From: Micromonospora acroterricola
Lineage (GTDB): Bacteria; Actinomycetota; Actinomycetes; Mycobacteriales; Micromonosporaceae
DNA length: 64,000 nucleotides
Assembly (NCBI RefSeq): GCF_003172955.1
Contig: NZ_QGKR01000178.1
Span: 54,534-118,533, forward strand
Reading direction: 5' to 3'
The notes beneath the pieces were generated by a model. It ran no database searches, was not told the origin of the DNA, and saw nothing but the letters and a program-made list of their open reading frames with translations. Position 1 is the first letter of the stretch; each line of letters opens with the position of its first letter. Of this stretch, positions 22,413-30,971 are shown in pieces. The position numbers and the translations under genes are program-made.

Positions 22413-22452
22413 TGTGGATAACGGCTGTGGATACCGGCCAAGCTGTGGATAA
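22413..22452 (-). promoter_or_regulatory. Cluster of DnaA boxes between gyrB and gyrA
   Basis: Three same-strand boxes: TGTGGATAA at 22413-22421, TGTGGATAC at 22426-22434 and TGTGGATAA at 22444-22452. Read on the minus strand the outer two are exact TTATCCACA. They lie upstream of gyrA, 37 bp from its start codon. DnaA control of gyrA or titration of DnaA are possibilities, both inferred. Confidence 0.7.
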
Positions 22453-22465
22453 CTCTGTGGACCAG

Positions 22466-22497
22466 TGGATCGGCCGGGCAGCGTCCCGGCCGATCCA
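22466..22497 (-). terminator. Strong hairpin downstream of gyrB
   Basis: A 13-bp perfect stem (TGGATCGGCCGGG with CCCGGCCGATCCA) and a 6-nt loop starts 12 bp after the gyrB stop. It likely terminates or attenuates gyrB transcription, implying a separate gyrA promoter in the 89 bp that remain. Confidence 0.75.
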
Positions 22498-22508
22498 TCG
22501 AGGTTCCG

Positions 22509-24455
22509 TCAGATGTCCAGGAAGCGGACGTCCTTGGCGTTGCGCTGGATGAACGACCGGCGCGCCTCGACGTCCTCACCCATCAGCACGCTGAACAACT
22601 CGTCGGCGGTCGCCGCGTCGTCGAGCGTGACCTGACGCAGGGTACGCGTCGCCGGGTTCATCGTGGTTTCCCACAGCTCGGGATAGTTCATCTCGCCGAG
22701 GCCCTTGAACCGCTGAATGTCGTCCGGCTTGGCGTTCGGCTTCTTCTGCTGGCGCAGCGCGATCAGCCCGTCCCGCTCACGGTCGGAGTAGGCGTACTGC
22801 GCGTCGTCGCCCTTCTTGTTCCACTTGATCTTGTAGAGCGGCGGGGCGGCCAGGTAGACGTGCCCCAGCTCGACCAGCGGACGCATGAAGCGGAACAGCA
22901 GGGTGAGCAGCAGCGTCTGGATGTGCTGGCCGTCGACGTCCGCGTCGGCCATCAGCACCACCTTGTGGTACCGCAGCTTCTCCATGTCGAAGTCGTCGTG
23001 GATGCCGGTGCCCAGCGCGGTGATCAGCGCCTGGACCTCGTTGTTCTTCAGCACCCGGTCGATCCGGGCCTTCTCCACGTTGAGGATCTTGCCGCGGATG
23101 GGCAGGATCGCCTGGGTGCGCGGGTCACGGCCCTGCTTGGCCGAGCCACCGGCCGAGTCGCCCTCGACGATGAACACCTCGGACTCGCGCGGGTCGGTGG
23201 ACTGGCAGTCGGCCAGCTTGCCCGGCATCGAGCCGGACTCCAGCAGCGACTTGCGCCGGGCCAGCTTGCGCGCCTGCTGCGCGGCGATCCGGGCGCGAGC
23301 CGCCTGGGAGGCCTTCTGGATGATCATCTTGGCCTCGGCCGGGTTGCGGTCGAACCAGTCGACCAGCCGGTCGTTGCAGACCCGCTGCACGAAGCTCTTC
23401 ACCGGGGTGTTGCCGAGCTTGGTCTTGGTCTGGCCCTCGAACTGCGGGTTGGCCAGCTTGACCGAGATGATCGCGGCGAGCCCTTCCCGGATGTCCTCGC
23501 CAGAGAGCTTCTCGTCACCCTTGAGCAGCTTCTTGTCGGTGCCGTACCGGTTGACCACGCTGGTCAGCGCGGACCGGAAGCCCTCCTCGTGGGTGCCGCC
23601 CTCGTGCGTGTTGATCGTGTTGGCGAAGGTGTAGACCGACTCGCCGTACGACTCGTTCCACTGCATGGCGATCTCGAGCGACATCCCCTCCTCCTCGGCG
23701 CCGAACTCGACCACGGTCTTGTGGATCGGGTTCTTCGAGGCGTTGAGGTGCCGGACGAAGTCGGCGATGCCGCCCTCGTAGAAGAAGGTCACCTCACGCT
23801 GCCGGCCGTCCTCCTCCTCGGCCACCCGCTCGTCGAGCAGGTGGATGCGGAGGGCACGGTTGAGGAAGGCCATCTCCTGCAGGCGCCGGTAGATGGTCTG
23901 GAAGTCGAAGTCGACGGTCTCGAAGACGTCGGCGTCGGGCCAGAAGGTGACCGCCGAGCCGGTGCGGTCGGTGGTCTCACCCTTGTCCAGTGGGCCGGGC
24001 TTGGAGTTGTTGTACTGCTGCCGCCACACGAAACCGGACTTGTGGATCTCCACGGCCATCCGGGTGGAGAGCGCGTTCACGACGGACACGCCGACGCCGT
24101 GCAGACCACCGGAGACCGCGTACGCCTTGCCGTCGAACTTGCCGCCCGCGTGCAGCACGGTCAGCGCGACCTCGACGCCCGGCTTCTTGAGCTTCGGGTG
24201 CAGATCGACCGGGAAACCACGACCGTTGTCGGTGACCTGGACCCCGCCGTCGGCCAGCAGCACGACGTCGATGGTGTCGCAGTATCCGGCCAGCGCCTCG
24301 TCGACCGCGTTGTCGACGACCTCCCAGACGAGGTGGTGCAGACCGCGCTCGCCGGTGGACCCGATGTACATACCGGGCCGCTTGCGAACGGCCTCCAGCC
24401 CCTCGAGAACGGTGATCGACTCTGCGCCGTACTCCTGCTTGTCCTGCGCTGCCAC
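22509..24455 (-). CDS. gyrB: DNA gyrase subunit B
   Basis: A 648-residue ATPase subunit of gyrase. The GHKL ATPase domain (about residues 1-220) shows [35 protein letters not shown] and the lid [14 protein letters not shown]. The transducer domain follows, and the TOPRIM domain shows [31 protein letters not shown] and the metal-binding DADVDGQHI. The C-terminus [17 protein letters not shown] is canonical. I chose GTG 24455 ([11 protein letters not shown]); reading further upstream gives sequence without homology. Unlike in many genera, recF and dciA do not directly adjoin gyrB: a MarR gene and two small genes intervene. Confidence 0.98.
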   Translation of the reverse strand: MAAQDKQEYGAESITVLEGLEAVRKRPGMYIGSTGERGLHHLVWEVVDNAVDEALAGYCDTIDVVLLADGGVQVTDNGRGFPVDLHPKLKKPGVEVALTVLHAGGKFDGKAYAVSGGLHGVGVSVVNALSTRMAVEIHKSGFVWRQQYNNSKPGPLDKGETTDRTGSAVTFWPDADVFETVDFDFQTIYRRLQEMAFLNRALRIHLLDERVAEEEDGRQREVTFFYEGGIADFVRHLNASKNPIHKTVVEFGAEEEGMSLEIAMQWNESYGESVYTFANTINTHEGGTHEEGFRSALTSVVNRYGTDKKLLKGDEKLSGEDIREGLAAIISVKLANPQFEGQTKTKLGNTPVKSFVQRVCNDRLVDWFDRNPAEAKMIIQKASQAARARIAAQQARKLARRKSLLESGSMPGKLADCQSTDPRESEVFIVEGDSAGGSAKQGRDPRTQAILPIRGKILNVEKARIDRVLKNNEVQALITALGTGIHDDFDMEKLRYHKVVLMADADVDGQHIQTLLLTLLFRFMRPLVELGHVYLAAPPLYKIKWNKKGDDAQYAYSDRERDGLIALRQQKKPNAKPDDIQRFKGLGEMNYPELWETTMNPATRTLRQVTLDDAATADELFSVLMGEDVEARRSFIQRNAKDVRFLDI

Positions 24456-24978
24456 CCTCGGCCACTTTCTCGCGTCGTCGGCGCCGGGAGGGGCGCGTCG
24501 GGCGCGGGTTCGGCGGACAGGACGCGACGTCGGCGCGCGGACCGGCGCCGGGGATCTCCGGACAGCGGGTCGAACGCGCCGGTCGCCGCGGTTGCCCGCG
24601 GATCGCGATCGGCTCGACCCGACGTGGAGAATGATCCTGGGGCCACCGGCCCCGTCCCTCGCTCCACACCGGGTCTTCGTCTCACCGTCAATCCTACTGT
24701 GCGCGGAGGACAGAACCACCACTCGGCACCCTCAACGAGGCGGCTGAGAAGTCCATAGCCGGCAGAACCCCATTGCCCGCGACTCCCCCCACACGCCAGC
24801 CCTCGATCGGACGCGCCGCCCCCGAACGGGTTGACCCGCGCCCGGGCGGGTCGGGGGTCGCGGCCGGACCGCCCGTGCCGTACGTTTGCGGCGCCCCGGA
24901 AGCGGGCTTGATCTTTACGGGCCGGAACCGGGACGATCGACCCGATCGACCCGACACGTGCTCTTTAAGAGGTGACAG
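24456..24978. other. Divergent intergenic region upstream of gyrB
   Basis: This 523-bp stretch separates gyrB from the divergent gene at 24979. Neither strand holds a convincing gene. A TAGGAT hexamer on the minus strand (near 24690) resembles an actinobacterial -10 element, but no well-spaced -35 was found. It probably contains the gyrB promoter and 5' leader. No DnaA box was seen here. Confidence 0.5.
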
Positions 24979-25533
24979 ATGGGGCTGGACAACGTCGCGG
25001 TGCACTGGCCGCGGACCGGCCGCTTCTACGATCCGGTCGCGCCGGCCGAGTTCGTCGACTTCGGCGAGATCGTCGACCTGCCGCGAATCTCGGCGCCGAC
25101 AGCGGCCCTGGCTGAGCTGATCGCGAAGACCGGCACCGTCCGGGCGACCGCGTACACCGAGCTGGTGGATCTGCTGCTCGGCCTCGAAGGTGTGTTGTAC
25201 GCCACAGACGCCGCCGCCGAGGACGAGGACCCGGTGATCGACCCGGACGGCTGCGCCTGGATCGCCGGCGGCATCGAGCGGTTCGTCGCCGGCCACCGGC
25301 CGCAGGGCGAGGCGGTCACCTTCGAGTCGGTGAGCACGGTGCTGCGCTCTCTGCTGGGCGACGGGCGGCTGGCCGAGCAGCAGCTGCGCTGGCTGGAGAG
25401 CCGGCTGGACGCGTTGCGCGACGAGAGCGGCGACCCGCCGCAGTGGAACTTCACCTGCGCCGAGCTGGGCGTGCTGGCCGCGTTCTACCGGCGCTGCGCC
25501 GAGCGCGGCTTCGCCGTCTACGCCGACGCCTGA
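24979..25533 (+). CDS. Conserved hypothetical protein, 184 residues
   Basis: A soluble, acidic protein starting at ATG 24979, 6 bp after an AAGAGGTGAC Shine-Dalgarno. The N-terminus (MGLDNVAVHWPRTGRFYDP) and the central EDPVIDPDGCAWIAGGIERF segment look like a conserved family in actinomycetes, but I cannot name it. The C-terminal half is mostly helical (LRWLESRLDALRDES... CAELGVLAAFYRRCAERG). Two or three cysteines occur without a metal-site spacing. Its stop overlaps the end of the convergent MarR gene by 16 bp. No function is proposed. Confidence 0.75.
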   Translation: MGLDNVAVHWPRTGRFYDPVAPAEFVDFGEIVDLPRISAPTAALAELIAKTGTVRATAYTELVDLLLGLEGVLYATDAAAEDEDPVIDPDGCAWIAGGIERFVAGHRPQGEAVTFESVSTVLRSLLGDGRLAEQQLRWLESRLDALRDESGDPPQWNFTCAELGVLAAFYRRCAERGFAVYADA

Positions 25534-26021
25534 CCGGCCGTCCCGGGCTCGGTGGCGACCTGGTCGTCGCCCCCGGGCCGGTTGGCCGCGGCGATCACCT
25601 GGGTCAGCACCGCGTGCAGGTGTTGCAGGTCCTCGATCGGCAGCCCGAGCCGCTGCACGATCGCGGCCGGGATCCGCTCGGCCTCGCCACGCAGGGCGGC
25701 CCCGGTGGGTGTGAGGGTGACAGCGAGGCTGCGTTCGTCGGTGGCGTCGCGCTCGCGGCGCAGGTAGCCGGCGGCCTCCAGCCGCTTGAGAAGGGGCGAC
25801 AGCGTCCCCGGGTCGAGCTGCAACAGGCGGCTGAGGTCGCGGCCGGACAGCGGCGCGTGCTGCCAGAGCGCAAGCATGACCAGGTACTGCGGATGGGTCA
25901 GCCCCATCGGCTCCAGCAGCGGACGGTAGACGGCCACGACGCTGCGCGCCGCCACCGACAGGGCGAAGCACACCTGTTGCTCCAGCGCCAACGGGTCGAC
26001 GCCGTCGGGTCGTTCGCTCAT
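25518..26021 (-). CDS. MarR-family regulator, OhrR-like
   Basis: A 167-residue winged-helix regulator. Residues about 40-110 hold the HTH and wing (LTHPQYLVMLALWQHAPLSG, then LSRLLQLDPGTLSPLLKRLE, then RRERDATDERSLAVTLT). Cys18 in LEQQVCFALSVAAR sits where OhrR proteins carry their peroxide-sensing cysteine. No ohr gene is adjacent, so the peroxide role is a guess. The start ATG 26021 faces two inverted repeats shared with the divergent small gene, consistent with autorepression. Confidence 0.85.
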   Translation of the reverse strand: MSERPDGVDPLALEQQVCFALSVAARSVVAVYRPLLEPMGLTHPQYLVMLALWQHAPLSGRDLSRLLQLDPGTLSPLLKRLEAAGYLRRERDATDERSLAVTLTPTGAALRGEAERIPAAIVQRLGLPIEDLQHLHAVLTQVIAAANRPGGDDQVATEPGTAGQASA

Positions 26022-26060
26022 CGGTTGCCCTCCCCCAGCACGATGACTATCGTACAGATC

Positions 26061-26089
26061 GTTGGTGCACCAACCATTGGTGTCCCAAT
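26061..26089. promoter_or_regulatory. Paired operator-like palindromes between the MarR gene and a divergent small gene
   Basis: GTTGGTGCACCAAC at 26061-26074 is a perfect 14-bp palindrome. ATTGGTGTCCCAAT at 26076-26089 has the same arms (TTGG and CCAA) with an imperfect centre. Centre-to-centre distance is 15 bp. The location and symmetry fit binding of the MarR dimer encoded alongside. Confidence 0.72.
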
Positions 26090-26138
26090 CATCCGCTCGG
26101 GAACGGGCGGAGCGATGGCGCGCAGGAGAGGGCGGCAG

Positions 26139-26363
26139 ATGAGCGAGGACGGCGCGGCCACCAGGTCCCCCGGCGAGGGCGGCCGTTTCATGCGTTGGGC
26201 GTACCGGCACCTGGCCGGCCCGGCCGAGGTGCACGGCGCGGTGCAGGGTGGCTCGACCGAGGCCCGCGAGCTGTGGAAGCGCGACCTGGCCGAGCGCAAG
26301 CGCTACACCCGGGAGCAGCGCGAACGTAAGCGGGCCGCCAAGGAGGCCGACCGCCGGAGCTGA
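26139..26363 (+). CDS. Small basic protein of unknown function
   Basis: A 74-residue protein with a very charged C-terminal helix (RELWKRDLAERKRYTREQRE followed by RKRAAKEADRR). The short N-terminal part contains RFMRWAYRHLAGPAEVHGAV. Start ATG 26139 has GGAGAGG upstream; ATG 26115 is an in-frame alternative. It is divergent from the MarR gene and shares the palindromic region, so it may be a target of that regulator. The basic tail suggests nucleic-acid or membrane-surface contact, but nothing more can be said. Confidence 0.65.
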   Translation: MSEDGAATRSPGEGGRFMRWAYRHLAGPAEVHGAVQGGSTEARELWKRDLAERKRYTREQRERKRAAKEADRRS

Positions 26364-26371
26364 CTGCCGGA

Positions 26372-27010
26372 TCAGCCGTACGTGTCCCGCGGCCCCCGAC
26401 CGCGCACCCGGCGCGGCCCCTTCGACCAGGACGGCGCGGCCGGGCCGTGGATGTGCAGCTTGCGCACCACGTTGTGGCCGACCTCCCGGGCGATCTGCTT
26501 GAGCAGCGAGCCGGCGAGCAGCCGGAGCTGGGTCGCCCAGGCGGTCGAACGGGCCTCCACGGTCAGCTCACCGTTCTCCAGCTTGACCGGGCGGCTGTGC
26601 TGGGCGACCTCCGCGCCCACCACCCGCTCCCAGGCGCCGAACACCGTGGCCTCGGCCGCGGGCTGCTGCCACCCACGCGCCTTCATCAACCGGTCCAGCA
26701 CCACGCTGAGCGGCTGCGGGTCGCGCGGGTCCGGGCCCGGGCCGGAGTAGCCGCGCAGGCGCCGCCCGGAGCCGCCGGCGCCGTCACCACCCCCGCCAGC
26801 CCCAGGGGTACGCCGGGCGCGGGCCGCCGCCTGCCGCCGGGACAACGCCGCGTCCAGCACCGCACGGGCCAGCTCCGGCCCGGTGGCAGTGTCCGGCTGC
26901 CCGCTCCCCTCGGCGGCCTCCGCCTTCGCGGTGGGCGCGGGCGTGGGAGCGCCGGCCCGCCGGTCCCCTCGACCGCTGTCGGGTCGGTTTGTTCGTGGCT
27001 CATCCGACAC
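26372..27010 (-). CDS. dciA: DciA family protein (DUF721)
   Basis: A 212-residue protein of the DUF721/DciA family, which loads or tethers the replicative helicase DnaB in bacteria lacking DnaC. The domain is at about residues 98-190 ([60 protein letters not shown]). The first 95 residues are low complexity. ATG 27010 lies inside the end of recF (11-bp overlap), the standard recF-dciA coupling in actinobacteria. Confidence 0.93.
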   Translation of the reverse strand: MSDEPRTNRPDSGRGDRRAGAPTPAPTAKAEAAEGSGQPDTATGPELARAVLDAALSRRQAAARARRTPGAGGGGDGAGGSGRRLRGYSGPGPDPRDPQPLSVVLDRLMKARGWQQPAAEATVFGAWERVVGAEVAQHSRPVKLENGELTVEARSTAWATQLRLLAGSLLKQIAREVGHNVVRKLHIHGPAAPSWSKGPRRVRGRGPRDTYG

Positions 27011-28133
27011 GGCGTACCGTCCCCTCGCCGACCTGGTAGCGGGCGCCGCGCAGCGCGGCCGGCACGTCGTCGTCCACCGCGCAGGTCACCAGCAGCTGGC
27101 TCGCGCCGCCCACCAACTCGGCCAGCCGCTCCCGGCGCCCGGTGTCCAGCTCCGCGAAGACGTCGTCGAGCACCAGCACCGGTTCGATGCCGTCGGCGCG
27201 CAGCAGGTCGTACCCGGCCAGTCGCAGCGCGAGCGCGAACGACCAGGACTCGCCGTGGCTGGCGTACCCCTTGGCGGGCAGCGGACCGAGGGACAGCGCC
27301 AGCTCGTCGCGGTGCGGCCCGACCAGGGTGGTGCCCCGTTCGATCTCGGCGGAGCGGGACGCGGCGAGGGCCGCGGTCAGCGCCTCGGCCAGCGCCGCCC
27401 GGTCGGTGGTCGGCTCGGCCAGCTCGATCGAGGGCCGGTAGGCGATTCCCGCCGCGCCGCGCCCGGCGGCCACCGCGTCGTACGCCTTGGCGACGTGCGG
27501 GGTGAGCGCGGCCACCAGCTCCAGTCGGCCGGCGAGCAGCTCCGCGCCGTGCTGGGCCAGGTGGGTGTCCCAGACGGCGAGGGTGCCGAGGTCGCCGCCC
27601 CGGGACCCGCCGGTCTTGCGGGCCAGGTACGCGGTACGCAGCAGAGCGTTGCGCTGCTTGACCACCCGCTCGTAGTCGGCCCGCACGCCGGCGTACCGGG
27701 GCTGCCGATTGACCAGCAGGTCGTCCAGGTAGCGGCGGCGCTCAGCCGGGTCACCCCGGACCAGTTCCAGGTCCTCCGGAGCGAAGAGCACCAGACGCAG
27801 GGCGCCCAGCACGTCCCGGGCACGCCGCGCCGGAGAGCGGCCCAGCCGCGCCCGGTTGGCCTTGCCGGGCACGATCTCCAGCTCGACCAGGAGCTCCCGC
27901 CCGTCGTGCACCACCACGCACCGGATCACCGCCGAGGCGGCGCCCATCCGGACCAGCGGCGCATCCGTGGCGACCCGGTGCGAATCCAGGGTCGCCACGT
28001 AACCCAGCGCCTCGACGAGGTTGGTCTTGCCGACGCCGTTGGCGCCGGTCAGGACGTTCGCCCCCGGCTGGAGGTCGACGGCCACCCGCTCGTACGAGCG
28101 GAAGTCGACCAGTTCCAGCCGGTGGACGTACAC
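27000..28133 (-). CDS. recF: DNA replication/repair protein RecF
   Basis: A 377-residue SMC-like ATPase that loads RecA at gaps. Walker A is [14 protein letters not shown] (about residues 30-43). The ABC signature and Walker B region reads [17 protein letters not shown] and [19 protein letters not shown]. The N-terminus [16 protein letters not shown] is diagnostic. GTG 28133 gives this N-terminus with no clear Shine-Dalgarno; longer in-frame starts run back into the end of gnd. The order dnaA-dnaN-gnd-recF-dciA is conserved in related actinomycetes. Confidence 0.96.
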   Translation of the reverse strand: MYVHRLELVDFRSYERVAVDLQPGANVLTGANGVGKTNLVEALGYVATLDSHRVATDAPLVRMGAASAVIRCVVVHDGRELLVELEIVPGKANRARLGRSPARRARDVLGALRLVLFAPEDLELVRGDPAERRRYLDDLLVNRQPRYAGVRADYERVVKQRNALLRTAYLARKTGGSRGGDLGTLAVWDTHLAQHGAELLAGRLELVAALTPHVAKAYDAVAAGRGAAGIAYRPSIELAEPTTDRAALAEALTAALAASRSAEIERGTTLVGPHRDELALSLGPLPAKGYASHGESWSFALALRLAGYDLLRADGIEPVLVLDDVFAELDTGRRERLAELVGGASQLLVTCAVDDDVPAALRGARYQVGEGTVRRVG

Positions 28134-28149
28134 AGGGTGTGGATACCGC

Positions 28150-29022
28150 TCAGCGCTTGTGGACGGCGTGGCCACCGAACTGCTGGCGCAGCGCGGCGAC
28201 GGCCTTCATGGCGGGCGAGTCGTCCTGCCGGGACGCGAACCGGGCGAACAGCGAGGCGGTGATGACGTTCAGCGGCACGGCCAGCCGGACCGCCTCGTCG
28301 ACCGTCCACCGGCCCTCGCCGGTGTCCTCGGTGTAGCCGCTCAGCTCGGCCAGCTCCGGGTCCTCGTCGAGCGCGCGGTCCAGCAGGTCGAGCAGCCAGG
28401 AGCGGACCACCGTGCCCTCACGCCAGGACTTGAAGACGCCCGGCACGTTGGTGACCAGCTCGGAGGCCGCCAACAGCTCGTAGCCCTCGGCGTAGGCGTG
28501 CATCAGGCCGTACTCGATGCCGTTGTGCACCATCTTGGAGTAGTGCCCGGCGCCGACCGGCCCGGCGTGCACGAAGCCGAACTCGCCCTCGGGCTTGAGC
28601 GCCTCGAAGATCGGCATCAGCCGGGCGACGTGCTCCTGGGCGCCGCCGACCATCAGCGCGTAGCCGTTCTGCCGGCCCCACACGCCGCCGGAGACCCCGA
28701 CGTCCAGGTAGCCGATGCCCCGCTCGTTGAGCCGCTCGGCGCGGGGAGCGTCGTCGCTGAACCGGGAGTTGCCGCCGTCGATGATGATGTCGCCCTCGCC
28801 GAGCACCGAGGCGAGCTCGTCGATCGTCGCGTCGGTGACGCCGGCGGGCACCATGACCCAGACCGCGCGTGGGGACTCCAGCTTCTCAGCCAGCCCGGCG
28901 AGGGTCGGCACGTCGCTCAGCTGCGCGTTGTGGTCGAAGCCGACCACCTCGTGGCCGGCGGCCCGCAACCGCTCCCGCATGTTGCCGCCCATACGGCCGA
29001 GTCCTACCAGGCCGAGCTGCAT
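28150..29022 (-). CDS. gnd: 6-phosphogluconate dehydrogenase (short, decarboxylating type)
   Basis: A 290-residue enzyme that oxidises and decarboxylates 6-phosphogluconate to ribulose 5-phosphate in the pentose phosphate pathway. It is the short, YqeC-like form. The nucleotide-binding loop is [20 protein letters not shown], the substrate loop is [11 protein letters not shown], and the catalytic segment is [20 protein letters not shown] (Lys and Glu). ATG 29022. It sits between dnaN and recF and is probably co-transcribed, a metabolic gene kept in the replication cluster in several actinobacteria. Confidence 0.95.
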   Translation of the reverse strand: MQLGLVGLGRMGGNMRERLRAAGHEVVGFDHNAQLSDVPTLAGLAEKLESPRAVWVMVPAGVTDATIDELASVLGEGDIIIDGGNSRFSDDAPRAERLNERGIGYLDVGVSGGVWGRQNGYALMVGGAQEHVARLMPIFEALKPEGEFGFVHAGPVGAGHYSKMVHNGIEYGLMHAYAEGYELLAASELVTNVPGVFKSWREGTVVRSWLLDLLDRALDEDPELAELSGYTEDTGEGRWTVDEAVRLAVPLNVITASLFARFASRQDDSPAMKAVAALRQQFGGHAVHKR

Positions 29023-29062
29023 GTGTTTCTACCTCCGTGGATCTGGGTGGTGCTGGGCGCGA

Positions 29063-30196
29063 TCAGCGGGACACGCGGATCGGCATGATGAGGTACCGGT
29101 ACCCCGGAATGACCTCGCCATCCTCGCCGGCGGGCGAGATCACCGCGGGCTTGAAGGCGTCGACGAACGAGAGCACGGCGGTCTGGGAGCCCAGGTTGGC
29201 CAGGCCGTCGATGAGGTACTGCGGGTTGAACCCGATGGTCAGGGCGTCGCCGGCGAAGGTGGCCTCCATCGCCTCGCTGGCCCGCGCCTCCTCGGAGCCG
29301 CCCGCCTCGACGACCAACCCGTCGGCGCTGAAGCTGAGCAGCACCGGGGTCGTCCGCTCGGCGACCAGCGCGACACGCTTGACGACTTCGATCAGCGTGC
29401 TGACCGGCACCCGGGCCTCGGCGTTGTGGGTCGCCGGGAAGAGCGAGCGCACCGGCGGGTAGTTGGCGCCGTCGAGCAGCCGGCTGGTGGTGCGCCGGGT
29501 GCCGCCGGCGAGGCCGACCATGCCCTCGCCCGCGGCGCCCTGGGCGAGGGCGAGGGTGACCTCGCCGCCCAGCGGGCCGAGCGCCTTGGCGGTGTCGTTC
29601 AGGGTGCGGGCCGGCACCAGGGCGTTGAAGCTCACGTCGGGGTCGTCCGGACGCCACTGGATCTCCCGCAGCGCCAGCCGGTAGCGGTCGGTGGCGAGCA
29701 TGGACAGGGTGCTGCCGGAGAGCTCGACGCGGACGCCGGTCATCATCGGCAGCGTCTCGTCACGGCCGGCGGCGATGGCCACCTGGGCGACGGCGGTGGC
29801 GAAGGCGGCGGCGTCGACCGTGCCGGCGCTCTGCGGCATCTCGGGCAGCGCGGGGTAGTCCTCCACCGGCATGGTGGGCAGGGTGAACCGGGCGCTGCCG
29901 CAGACCAGCTCGAGGTGCGCACCGACGGCGGCGATGTCCACCGGCTTGGCCGGCAGCGCCTTGGTGATCTCGGCGAGGAGGCGGCCGGAGACCAGGGCGG
30001 CGCCGTCGGCGTCGCCCTGCACCTCGACGGTGACCTGGCTCGAGACCTCGTAGTCGAACCCGGAGACCCGCAGGTTGCCGTCGGTGACGCGGAGCATCAC
30101 CCCGGCCAGCACCGGTACGGATGGCCGGCTCGGCAGGCTCTTCGCGGTCCAGGCCACGGCCTCGGCGAGCGCGTCGCGCTCCACTCGGAACTTCAT
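29063..30196 (-). CDS. dnaN: DNA polymerase III subunit beta (sliding clamp)
   Basis: A 377-residue clamp of three similar domains. It opens MKFRVERDALAEAVAWTAKS and contains AGRDETLPMMTGVRVE and LATDRYRLALRE in the central domain. It ends in YRYLIMPIRVSR, the region that forms the protein-binding pocket. The ATG at 30196 follows GGAGGCATTG. It keeps DNA polymerase III on the template and lies directly downstream of the oriC region. Confidence 0.98.
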   Translation of the reverse strand: MKFRVERDALAEAVAWTAKSLPSRPSVPVLAGVMLRVTDGNLRVSGFDYEVSSQVTVEVQGDADGAALVSGRLLAEITKALPAKPVDIAAVGAHLELVCGSARFTLPTMPVEDYPALPEMPQSAGTVDAAAFATAVAQVAIAAGRDETLPMMTGVRVELSGSTLSMLATDRYRLALREIQWRPDDPDVSFNALVPARTLNDTAKALGPLGGEVTLALAQGAAGEGMVGLAGGTRRTTSRLLDGANYPPVRSLFPATHNAEARVPVSTLIEVVKRVALVAERTTPVLLSFSADGLVVEAGGSEEARASEAMEATFAGDALTIGFNPQYLIDGLANLGSQTAVLSFVDAFKPAVISPAGEDGEVIPGYRYLIMPIRVSR

Positions 30197-30971
30197 CAAT
30201 GCCTCCGCGTCGACGTCAGCGACAACTCTCTCATGCCGACCGCTGCCTACCGCCCGCCCAAGCGTGCGGGTACCCATCGCACTTTAGGGCGCGGGGGCAT
30301 CGGCTGTGCGCCCGGCCCCGTGGATCGTGTCGATGCTGACCGGCTCGTCCGGCAGCGTTCGGCCCGATCCACAGAAAGTCCAACGGTGATGATTGGTTTT
30401 TGTTCTCTTAGAAGAGATAACTCATCGTCTTCATCGCACCTGTGCAAACTGTGGAGAACTCGGGTCCGCGCAGCTCAGACAGGTTATCCACCGGTGATTT
30501 GGCTGTGGAGAACCGGGGGTACAACCGCCTCCTGCGTCCACAGCCCGGCCGAGCCGGCCGGTTGTCCACCGTTGTCCACCGGTTGTCCACCGGTAATCCA
30601 CCGACTTTCTCCCCAAGCCTGTGGATCGCCATGAAGATCACCATTGGTGTCATCCCCAGAACCTTCAACAGCCCGTGCACAGGCCGACGGCGACCGGTGG
30701 AAAACGTGGCGGTTGTCCCCAGGCGTCCACAGCCTCGTACACAGGGTTTCTCCACAGCCTGTGGGTAACCGGCGAAGGACGGACCGTAGTTATCCACCGA
30801 CGGTGGACAACGAGCTGTGGACAACGAGTGGGACTCAAGTCGGTCACGGCTTCGATGCTGTGGTCTACACCATGTCGAGAGTCAAGCCGGGGACGAGAAA
30901 AGAACGCCCGGCCGGAGATCCGGCCGGGCGTGTCCCGGGGCTGGGCGCCGTCGTGGCGGCGGGCGTACCCC
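30197..30971. other. oriC: Chromosomal replication origin region (oriC) between dnaN and dnaA
   Basis: A 775-bp non-coding segment with many DnaA boxes. TTATCCACC occurs at 30484-30492 and 30790-30798. Four phased boxes start at 30562, 30572, 30583 and 30594 (TTGTCCACC three times, then TAATCCACC). GGTGGACAA lies at 30802-30810 and the exact TGTGGACAA at 30816-30824. A TTCTCCACA variant occurs three times (30450, 30504, 30748). The most AT-rich part, about 30386-30433, includes TCTCTTAGAAGAGA and is the best candidate for the unwinding element. Boxes occur on both strands and cluster toward dnaA, as in other actinobacterial origins. Confidence 0.95.
30905..30930 (-). terminator. Intrinsic terminator of dnaA
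   Basis: A 12-bp stem (CGCCCGGCCGGA with TCCGGCCGGGCG) lies 41 bp after the dnaA stop. On the minus strand it is followed at once by TTCTTTTCTC, a T-rich tail, so it has the complete form of an intrinsic terminator. It insulates oriC and dnaN from dnaA transcription. Confidence 0.85.
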
